Below are positions 24,051 to 30,431 of a DNA stretch of 54,691 nucleotides, one piece after another. The stretch spans positions 1 through 54,691 of the forward strand of contig JAJDVT010000060.1 of NCBI GenBank assembly GCA_022826005.1, written 5' to 3'. The position numbers and the translations under genes are program-made. The notes under the pieces are model-generated. The model made no database searches. It was not told where the DNA came from and saw nothing but the letters and a program-made list of their open reading frames with translations. Origin of the DNA: Gemmatimonadota bacterium (GTDB lineage: Bacteria > Gemmatimonadota > Gemmatimonadetes > Longimicrobiales > Gaopeijiaceae). Within the stretch, counting starts at the first letter, position 1; each line of letters begins with the position of its first letter.

Positions 24051-25465
24051 CTCGTCGAGTGCATGTCGCGCCCGTCGACCACATGCTTCACCACGCGGCT
24101 GCCCTGCATCACGAACTGCACGTCCATCGTCACGGCGATGTCGTCGAGCGGGTTCCCCGGCACGGCGATGATGTCCGCGAGCATTCCCTCGGCGAGGCGG
24201 CCGCGGTCGGGGGTGCCGAGCAGGTCGGCGGCGTGGATCGTCGCGGTGCGCAGCGCGTCGAGCTCGCTCATCCCCAGCGCGACGTAGATCCCGAATTCGC
24301 TCGCGTTCTCACCGTGCGGGAAGACCCCCGCGTCGGTGCCGAAGGCGATCGGGACGCCGCGCTCGATCGCGCGCTCCAGGCTCACCCGCATCACCGGCAG
24401 GATCTCCTCGGCCTTGGCGCGGACCAGCGGCGGCAGCGCGTCCAGGTCGATCCGGTCGGCGAGATATGTCGTTGGGACGAGGTAGGTGCCCTTTTCGATC
24501 ATCAGGTCCATGATCTCGTCGGTGAGGACCGAGCCGTGCTCGATGGAGGCCACCCCTGCCTTCACCGCCGCCAGGATCCCCTCGGGGCCGTGCGCGTGGG
24601 CGGCGACCTTGACCCCGTGCCGCGCGGCCTCGTCCACCATCGCGGTGAGCTCCTCCAGCGAGTACTGCTGGGCGCCGACCGGGCCCTCCATGGACAGCAC
24701 CCCCGCCGTCGCGCAGGTCTTGATGACCTTCGCCCCGTGCTTGATCTGGTAGCGGACCGCTTCGACCACCTCCCACGGCCCGTCCGCCACCCCCTCCTCC
24801 GGGCCGCCCTCGCGGATGCCGGGCGCGAACCCCGTCACGTCGCAGTGGCCGCCGGTGATGCCGAGCAGGTTGCGCGACGGGATCACGCGGGGCCCCACGA
24901 TGTCGCCGCGTTCGACCGCGTGGCCGAGTTCGACGGTCACGTCGCCGCCGAAGTCGCGCACGGTGGTGAAGCCGGCCCGCACGGTGAGGCCGCCGAACCG
25001 CACCGCGTTGATGGCGTAGTACGACTCGGTGCGGGTGACCGCGTCGGTGAACGAGGTCGCGCTGATCTGGCTGCCAAGGTGCGTGTGCGCGTCGATGAAG
25101 CCGGGCAGGAGCGTCACGTCGCCGAGGTCCATATCATGCATGGAGTGCGGGACGGTGGCCGGGTTCACCGCCGTGATGATGCCGTCCTCGACCACGAGTA
25201 CCGCGCCGGTGTGCAACTCGCCGGTCACGACATCGAGCATGCGCGCGGCCCTCAGCACCGTGACGCCATCGTGGTGGTCCCCGTGCATCATGTGGGCGCC
25301 CTCCTGCGCGAGGAGGTGGCCGTGCGGGGCGGCCGGCGCTGCGAGGGCCAGGGCAAGAAGGGACGCGAGCACGCGGACAGACGCGACAGCGCGGACAGAC
25401 GCGAAAACCGGGGTGGACGCGAGAACGGTGGTGGACAGTTTGCCGGTCGGGTTCGTCATGGCCAT
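24047..25465 (-). CDS. Exported metal-dependent amidohydrolase
   Basis: 472 residues. A long N-terminal leader with Val-Ala-Ser repeats ends in a signal core (LASLLALALAAPAAP). The catalytic domain belongs to the imidazolonepropionase-like/prolidase-like amidohydrolases: His127 and His129 (FIDAHTHLG), probable carbamylated Lys249 (KVIKTCATAGV), His290 (AAHAHG), His310 (SIEHGS) and Asp378 (FGTDAG), a binuclear metal site. Substrates in this group include cyclic amides, dipeptides and lactones. It is the first gene of the acyl-CoA operon, so it may release the carboxylic acid that the later enzymes degrade. No good ribosome-binding site is seen; ATG 25465 and ATG 25459 are both possible. A 14-bp direct repeat (25373, 25391) lies in the leader. 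Confidence 0.88.
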   Translation of the reverse strand: MAMTNPTGKLSTTVLASTPVFASVRAVASVRVLASLLALALAAPAAPHGHLLAQEGAHMMHGDHHDGVTVLRAARMLDVVTGELHTGAVLVVEDGIITAVNPATVPHSMHDMDLGDVTLLPGFIDAHTHLGSQISATSFTDAVTRTESYYAINAVRFGGLTVRAGFTTVRDFGGDVTVELGHAVERGDIVGPRVIPSRNLLGITGGHCDVTGFAPGIREGGPEEGVADGPWEVVEAVRYQIKHGAKVIKTCATAGVLSMEGPVGAQQYSLEELTAMVDEAARHGVKVAAHAHGPEGILAAVKAGVASIEHGSVLTDEIMDLMIEKGTYLVPTTYLADRIDLDALPPLVRAKAEEILPVMRVSLERAIERGVPIAFGTDAGVFPHGENASEFGIYVALGMSELDALRTATIHAADLLGTPDRGRLAEGMLADIIAVPGNPLDDIAVTMDVQFVMQGSRVVKHVVDGRDMHSTR

Positions 25466-25595
25466 TGTTGTTTCGGGTTGGGCAGCGCGGGGACAGCGCA
25501 ATTGATCCGGCCCCGGAGCGGGACGCAAGCGGTGGAAGCGATGCCGTGGGAAGATGCGTTCGCCGGCAAGTCACTTCATCGAGGAGCAGGAAGCA

Positions 25596-26201
25596 GTGGG
25601 CGACTCTCGAAAGCGGAATCGGCCCGCGCGCACCATCGTCCTCCTGGCGACCTTGAGCGCGGTGGTCCTGGCCGTAACGGTGTTCGGGATTCGGACGTTT
25701 GCCGGGTCGGGCGGTTTCGCCCGCGCCTGCGAGGAATTGCTGGACACGGGCGCCGCAGGGCTGATTGGCCCATTTGCCGTCCCGGAGTCGGATCCCGCTC
25801 CTCCACCAAGGTGCATCGCGATTGTCGGTCCGCAGCCGGTCGATGTGGAGCTCGCCCTGACGCGGCCTCCTGACCTCCTGAACGAGAGTGATGTCCTGGG
25901 AGCGCTGTCCGGGAACATCCCGCACGAGACCGAAGAGACCGGCACCGAAGGCGTGGCTACCGCCCACTTCCTGGTGGACGAGACGGGTGTCGTGCAAGAG
26001 CAGCGGATCGCCGAGAGTTCGGGGTACGAAGCTCTGGACGAAGCGCTGTTGGCAATCGGCCCCCTCGCCAGCTTCTCGCCCGCCGAGACCGAAGATGGTC
26101 CGACGGAGGCCTGGGTGGCGATAACCCTCGGCCTCCGTGTGAATCAAGGGGCGCTTCAGCGACTCCGGCAGTGGTTTGACCGCCAGGAGGCAGCGAAATA
26201 G
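25596..26201 (+). CDS. Membrane-anchored TonB_C-like protein A
   Basis: 201 residues. A basic N-terminus and one transmembrane helix (about 13-33, IVLLATLSAVVLAVTVFGI) anchor an extracytoplasmic domain. The C-terminal ~90 residues resemble the TonB C-terminal domain: GVATAHFLVDETGVVQEQRI, then SGYEALDEALLAIGPLASFS and GPTEAWVAITL. It lacks the long Pro-rich spacer of true TonB. Start GTG 25596 is chosen because AGGAG lies upstream and because the longer frame adds nothing family-like. The C-terminal half is clearly paralogous to the protein encoded at 29092-29634, and the two bracket an ABC transporter. It may pass energy or a signal across the envelope for that transporter; this is inference. 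Confidence 0.72.
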   Translation: MGDSRKRNRPARTIVLLATLSAVVLAVTVFGIRTFAGSGGFARACEELLDTGAAGLIGPFAVPESDPAPPPRCIAIVGPQPVDVELALTRPPDLLNESDVLGALSGNIPHETEETGTEGVATAHFLVDETGVVQEQRIAESSGYEALDEALLAIGPLASFSPAETEDGPTEAWVAITLGLRVNQGALQRLRQWFDRQEAAK

Positions 26202-26283
26202 GTCCCCGCCGGATTCGCCCGGCGGAGCATCCGGTTCGGCCGGCGGAACACCCTGGCGGTCCGTGGCCCGCTCGCCCGCCAGG

Positions 26284-26559
26284 CTACGCCAACTCGACCC
26301 GCTCGATCCCCTCGATCCGGTCGAATCCCCGATCGAATGTTGCGATCCGGTGCACATCGCGACTCAGCATCACCCCGGCATGAACGGCGTCGCGGGCAGA
26401 CAGGCCCGGCGTCGACAGAAGAATCCGCTTCGCCAGATCGGTGTCGGCCAGGGTCACGGTGAAGATCCCCGGGATCAGCGCGACGAAGAGGTCGTACACC
26501 CGGTCGGCCAGGTCGGCACGGCCGAGGATCGTGTAGCGGTACAGGATCTCCTGCAGCAC
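26284..26559 (-). pseudogene. 5'-truncated PIN-domain (VapC-type) toxin
   Basis: A 91-residue frame covers the last two thirds of a PIN domain: VLQEILYRYTILGRADLA, then GLSARDAVHAGVMLSRDVHR, ending IATFDRGFDRIEGIERVELA. The acidic residues of the second half (Asp in SARDAVHA and TFDRGFD) are kept, but the first ~40 residues with the DTNVL-type strand are missing and an in-frame stop lies two codons before the frame's first residue. No antitoxin gene is next to it. It lies antisense inside the TonB-like/ABC gene group, in the 483-bp gap 26202-26684, and is probably dead. Confidence 0.7.
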
Positions 26560-26684
26560 CCATCGTCAGCGGCCCCGCCACCGTCATCGTATATTGTCGC
26601 CGGTCCCTGAAGGAACCCCGGTCCTGCGGCGTATGGAGTCTCGACAATCCGGCCTCTCGTCCAGTCAATCCCCAGGAAACATGC

Positions 26685-27398
26685 ATGAATGATTCCGAAC
26701 CCGCGCCGGTGCAGCTCCGTGAGCTCTCCATCGGCTACCGTCGCAACCGTCCCGTTATCGGCGGACTCAATGTCGATGTCGTACCCGGAGAGGTACTCGC
26801 GATCGTCGGCCCCAACGGTTCCGGCAAGACCACTCTCTTTCGCACCCTCCTTGGTGTCCTCGATCCGCTTGGCGGCGAAGCCTCCGTCGCCGGCCTCGCT
26901 CCCGCGGACTACCGCCGCCGCCACGGCTTCGGCTACCTCGCGGAGGACACCGCCATGCCGGCAAAGTGGAGCTGCGACGGTGTGCTCACCCTGGCGGCTG
27001 GGGCCGCAGGCCCGGATACAGACCTCAACAACGCCCTCTGGCTGGCGGGCGTCGACTACGACACCGCCGTGCCCACCGACTCCCTTTCCAAGGGGATGAG
27101 ACGCCGCCTCGCGCTCGCCGTGGCCCTGATGCGGCCCACCAGACTGCTCGTCCTCGACGAGCCGGAATCGGGGCTCGATCCGGGCCAGCGCATCCGGCTG
27201 CGCAAGCGCATCGAGAGCATTCGCGGCCGCATGACGATCCTTGTCGCGAGCCACGACCTGGGCGAGATGGCGATGATGAGCGATCGCGTGCTCCTGATCG
27301 ACCAGGGCAGGGGCCGGCTCGTCGAGCAGCCGGAAGGCGGGTTCACCCGCGACTTCCTGGAAGAGGAATTCCTCGGGCTGGAAGGAGCGGTGTCATGA
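26685..27398 (+). CDS. ABC transporter ATP-binding protein
   Basis: 237 residues, a single nucleotide-binding domain. Walker A GPNGSGKTT (42-50), signature LSKGMRRRLALA (134-145), Walker B LLVLDEPESGLDP (154-166) and switch His190 (VASHDLGE). The LSKGM signature places it with ABC-2-type exporters (antibiotic, Na+ or polysaccharide efflux) rather than importers. Its stop overlaps the ATG of permease A (ATGA at 27395-27398), so the two should form one complex. Confidence 0.92.
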   Translation: MNDSEPAPVQLRELSIGYRRNRPVIGGLNVDVVPGEVLAIVGPNGSGKTTLFRTLLGVLDPLGGEASVAGLAPADYRRRHGFGYLAEDTAMPAKWSCDGVLTLAAGAAGPDTDLNNALWLAGVDYDTAVPTDSLSKGMRRRLALAVALMRPTRLLVLDEPESGLDPGQRIRLRKRIESIRGRMTILVASHDLGEMAMMSDRVLLIDQGRGRLVEQPEGGFTRDFLEEEFLGLEGAVS

Positions 27399-28249
27399 GC
27401 ATCTTCAAGGAGACGCTGCGACACGTTCTGCGCCGGAAGTGGAAGCTCCTGCTGGCCGTTTTTCTCTGTGGCGTGGCGCTGGTGGCGGTGAGCGAGGCGT
27501 ATGACGTGCAAGGGATCCTCGACGAACTCCAGGGGATCGCGGAGTCGGAAGGGCCCCCGAGCGGAGAGCAGGCAGGCACTGCGATGAGAGGTGCCGGAGT
27601 GTTGCTCCTGATGGGCGCCCTCGGTTTTCTCTTCCAGGTCGGCACGCTGATGGTCGCCGTGCTCATGCCGGGGGGGATTGTTGCCAACGAGCGGGGGAGC
27701 GGTGCCATCATGCTGTGGGCCCAGCACCCGATGTCGTTGACGAGCTTCTATCTTCACCGTTACCTCGGCATCCAGGGTGCAAACCTGGCCGTACATGCGC
27801 TGTTCGCACTTCTCTCCATCATGGCGGTGCTCCCCAGCGGCGATCCTGCAACAGGCTTGCCGACCCAGGCGGTCCTGTCGGATCTTGCCCAGTTCAGCCA
27901 GGTCCTGCTGGGCGGCGCGCTCGCGTGCGCGATCAGCTTCGCCATAACCGCGCTGGGATTGCGCCGCGCCGCCTTCTTCGCGATTGCCTACGTTTTCGCA
28001 TCGGGCATCGTGTGGGGGATCGTCGACCCTGTTGCCGGCTTCGGCGTCCCGCTCCCGGAATGGTTGCATGGCCTGCTGCCGTTTCTGATCTTCCCCGGCA
28101 ATCCGATCGACGATTTCGTCGCGGGCTTCGTGTCGGGGACGGACTGGAACTGGAAGGCCACGGGCATGGTCCTGTATCACTTCGCCCTGTGGACGGCCGT
28201 CGCATGGCTGGGACTGCGCAGGATCGAGGGCAAACCGCTCAAACTCTGA
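27395..28249 (+). CDS. ABC transporter permease A
   Basis: 284 residues with six to seven predicted hydrophobic segments: one after the basic start (KWKLLLAVFLCGVALVAV, ~15-32), a soluble segment at ~33-65, then segments near 67-90, 125-145, 165-190, 195-215 and 250-270. It resembles ABC-2-type permeases without a closer family. It shares its start (MSI-K-T, LRR-WKL, VFL) and its end (DW-W/G-ATG-V-YH-ALW-A-AW-G-R) with permease B, so the two are diverged duplicates and may form a heterodimer. Overlaps the ATPase gene by 4 bp; 48 bp separate it from permease B. Confidence 0.78.
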   Translation: MSIFKETLRHVLRRKWKLLLAVFLCGVALVAVSEAYDVQGILDELQGIAESEGPPSGEQAGTAMRGAGVLLLMGALGFLFQVGTLMVAVLMPGGIVANERGSGAIMLWAQHPMSLTSFYLHRYLGIQGANLAVHALFALLSIMAVLPSGDPATGLPTQAVLSDLAQFSQVLLGGALACAISFAITALGLRRAAFFAIAYVFASGIVWGIVDPVAGFGVPLPEWLHGLLPFLIFPGNPIDDFVAGFVSGTDWNWKATGMVLYHFALWTAVAWLGLRRIEGKPLKL

Positions 28250-28297
28250 CGCGTTCCGCGGGTACAGACCGGCCCCACCTTCTCGAAAAGAGACCCC

Positions 28298-29095
28298 ATG
28301 TCGATTGTGAAACAGACCTTCCAGGAGGCACTCCGGCGGAGATGGAAGCTCTCCCTCTGTGTTTTCCTTCTCGGCGCCCTGCTTGCGGTGTTGACCAACA
28401 CGGTCGACATCTCCGAAACCCTTGACGAGATGGAGGGAGCGGCGGAAGCGGTCTCGGAGACCGCGGAACAGGACCCGGACGAAATCCCGACGGAGGAACT
28501 CGGACAGCTCGCCCGCGGCGCGGGGCTGCTCGCCTTCGTCGGCGGCCTGGCGATGCTCTTCTCCCTGGGAGTCGTGGTCGTCGGTTCGTTCATGCCGGCG
28601 GGACTCGTCGGCAACGACTCCTTTCGCAGGCGCTACGGTGGAGTACACCTCGCGACACTGCTTGTGATGGTGCTGCTCGGAATCACCGCGGCGGCCCGCG
28701 GAACGGCCGGCGAGATGGAATTCGCAGCCCGGTTCGGCCAGCTTCTGAACATCTGCATTCTTGGGGCCGTTGCCTGCGCGGTCAGTTTCGCCTTCGGGGC
28801 ACTGGGCGCCCGGCGCGCTGCCTGGCTCGGACTGGCATACTATCTCGGATCCGTGTTGGTTGGCGGTTTCGCGAGCTTGGTGACCGCCCTGGCCGGTGGA
28901 GAAGTGCTTCGGACCCTGCTCCAATTCGTGATCTTCCCCAGTGCGTCGATCCAGTCGTTCGGCCGGGGCTTCCAGGGAACGTGGGACTGGGGCGCCACGG
29001 GCTTCGTCGTCTACCACCTCGCACTATGGTCGGCGCTCGCCTGGGTGGGCGTGCGCAAAGCCCGGCAGGAAGGCCACCGGGAGGCGTACCCATGA
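28298..29095 (+). CDS. ABC transporter permease B (paralogue of permease A)
   Basis: 265 residues, same layout as permease A: first helix at ~17-34 (KLSLCVFLLGALLAVLTN), an acidic extracytoplasmic stretch rich in Glu at ~35-70, then hydrophobic segments to the C-terminus (WDWGATGFVVYHLALWSALA). Within the acidic stretch TETLDEMEGAAEAVSETAE-like coiled-coil character differs from permease A. The stop overlaps the ATG of the TonB_C-like protein B gene (ATGA at 29092-29095), so these are co-translated. Confidence 0.76.
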   Translation: MSIVKQTFQEALRRRWKLSLCVFLLGALLAVLTNTVDISETLDEMEGAAEAVSETAEQDPDEIPTEELGQLARGAGLLAFVGGLAMLFSLGVVVVGSFMPAGLVGNDSFRRRYGGVHLATLLVMVLLGITAAARGTAGEMEFAARFGQLLNICILGAVACAVSFAFGALGARRAAWLGLAYYLGSVLVGGFASLVTALAGGEVLRTLLQFVIFPSASIQSFGRGFQGTWDWGATGFVVYHLALWSALAWVGVRKARQEGHREAYP

Positions 29096-29634
29096 ACAGT
29101 TCACCGAACCGCGCACGGCTTTGCCTCATCCTCCTGCTCACGGCCACGGTTGCCGGGGTCGTGGGCATGGGGGCGTATGGGTGGTTCAAGGAGTTGACTC
29201 ACCGCTCCTGCGCAGAAGTCATGGACGAAGCGATCCTGGGTTCCCACCTCCTGGGTAACGACGCGTTCCATGTGATCCTTGCGGCCCCGGTGGCGGTCGA
29301 CCGCGACTCCGCCGGCACCGTGGAGGTTCCCAGCCTGCTCAACGTAGACGAGGTTGTCGGCGTCCTGCTTCGTTCGCTTGGCGAACAAAGTCCCGACCCC
29401 GGTTTCACAGGTGTAGCCACTGCCCACTTTCTGGTGGATGAAACCGGCGTGGTCCAGGATGCTCGCATCGAAACAGGCTCGGGCGACGAGGCACTGGACG
29501 AAGCCGTCCTGGCCCTCTCGGCCGTGTCCAGCTTCTCGGCTGCACGGAGCGACCGGGGACCCACCGAGGCCCGGGTCGAGATGTCCGTATGCGTGCAGGT
29601 GCTCAGGCGGGGGTTCCTGGACCGCTTGCGCTGA
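29092..29634 (+). CDS. Membrane-anchored TonB_C-like protein B
   Basis: 180 residues: N-terminal anchor (LCLILLLTATVAGVVGMGAY, ~10-29), a ~75-residue extracytoplasmic segment, and a C-terminal TonB_C-like domain (GVATAHFLVDETGVVQDARI, then GSGDEALDEAVLALSAVSSFSAA). The domain is nearly the same as that of TonB_C-like protein A, whereas the middle segments differ, which suggests one shared partner and two different ligands or positions. Coupled by ATGA to permease B. Followed by an inverted repeat that may end the transcript. Confidence 0.76.
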   Translation: MNSSPNRARLCLILLLTATVAGVVGMGAYGWFKELTHRSCAEVMDEAILGSHLLGNDAFHVILAAPVAVDRDSAGTVEVPSLLNVDEVVGVLLRSLGEQSPDPGFTGVATAHFLVDETGVVQDARIETGSGDEALDEAVLALSAVSSFSAARSDRGPTEARVEMSVCVQVLRRGFLDRLR

Positions 29635-29653
29635 CCAGCCGCGCTTGTCTCAC

Positions 29654-29696
29654 CCGCGGACGGCGCTCGCCTTGGCGGAGCCCCCTCCGTCCGCGG
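29654..29696. terminator. Putative bidirectional terminator
   Basis: A perfect 10-bp inverted repeat CCGCGGACGG / CCGTCCGCGG (29654-29663 and 29687-29696), with further pairing inside the loop, lies between two convergent genes (stops at 29634 and 29697). There is no clear U-tract on either strand, so termination efficiency is uncertain. Confidence 0.5.
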
Positions 29697-30158
29697 CTAG
29701 CCTCCAGGGGGCACCTGGTAGTACATCGTGGCCTGGAGGCGAGCGTCAATCACCAGCTGCACCTCCGCGCCGCGTGGCAGGTGGAGCGCGGTGGTCGCGG
29801 CGCAGGTGTCCGTATCCTCGCCACGGCACTCCTCGACCCGGTAGGTGGATTGATCCAGACCTTCGAGCCACAGGAGCTGGTGGGCCAGCCGGGACGCATT
29901 CCACGGGATCGTCAGCGTCTGCCGGGTCCCGCCGCGCACCTGGCCGACGCGCACGGTGACGGGGTTGGGGCCACCTGTCGCAACGACGCGCTCCACGTTC
30001 ACCACGATGTTCGTCATGTTGTCAACGTGAACGGTGATCGGCTCGTTGCCACCCCCCGATCCCCCTCCCCCGCCCGACGCGCAGGCGCCGTACACCACCA
30101 CCAGGGCGGCAACGGTGAACACCTTGAGGCCCATTCGGATCATGGTTGACGATTCCAT
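29697..30158 (-). CDS. Small lipoprotein, family copy 1
   Basis: 153 residues. Signal peptide with lipobox VVYGAC (Cys ~21) and a Gly-rich tether (SGGGGGSGGG). The beta-rich body shares EPITVHVDNMT, LTIPWNASRLAHQLLWLEG, YRVEECRG and ALHLPRGA plus ATMYYQVP with the lipoprotein encoded at 34932-35516, so the two are paralogues. No known family was recognised; the two Cys in the body (EECRGEDTDTCAA) are conserved between copies and could form a disulfide. Start ATG 30158 has GAAGG 7 bp upstream. Expected location: outer membrane or periplasm. Confidence 0.7.
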   Translation of the reverse strand: MESSTMIRMGLKVFTVAALVVVYGACASGGGGGSGGGNEPITVHVDNMTNIVVNVERVVATGGPNPVTVRVGQVRGGTRQTLTIPWNASRLAHQLLWLEGLDQSTYRVEECRGEDTDTCAATTALHLPRGAEVQLVIDARLQATMYYQVPPGG

Positions 30159-30263
30159 CTTCAGCCTTCCTTCCATCTGGAAGTGTATGGGTGTAACGTC
30201 GCTTCCGTGCACTGGGCTCATAAGGGATCCTCAACATTCAGAGTGGGCCTCGGTTTGGACCGC

Positions 30264-30314
30264 TGTCAAGTGTGTTTCCAACGGTTTGTCAAGTGTGTTC
30301 CAACGGTTGTCAAG
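30264..30314. repeat. Tandem repeat upstream of lipoprotein copy 1
   Basis: About 2.3 copies of a 21-24-bp unit (TCAAGTGTGTTTCCAACGGTT) run from 30264 to 30314. Read on the minus strand, toward the lipoprotein gene, each unit junction contains TTGACA, a consensus -35 hexamer, three times in all. No matching -10 was found at 17 bp, so promoter function is only suggested. Confidence 0.55.
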
Positions 30315-30335
30315 CGCAAAATGGGCGGGGGCATG

Positions 30336-30378
30336 GAAAAACAACGGCCCCGCGGCGCATCCTTCCGCCACGGGGCCG
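30336..30378 (-). terminator. Rho-independent terminator after the metzincin gene
   Basis: On the minus strand CGGCCCCG-T-GGCG, loop GAAGGATG, CGCC-G-CGGGGCCG form a strong hairpin (8 + 4 bp), followed by TTGTTTTT (A-run at 30336-30341 on plus). It lies 54 bp beyond the metzincin stop at 30432 and separates that gene from lipoprotein copy 1. Confidence 0.8.
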
Positions 30379-30431
30379 CTGCTCCAGCCAGCCCGCCTTA
30401 CCGGCGACCGGGCCGCCCTACAGGCCGCAAC

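Noticed and set aside
27056..29017. 653-codon minus-strand frame opposite the two permease genes
   Set aside because: No recognisable domain and a composition of antisense type; the plus-strand genes are coupled and membrane-like.
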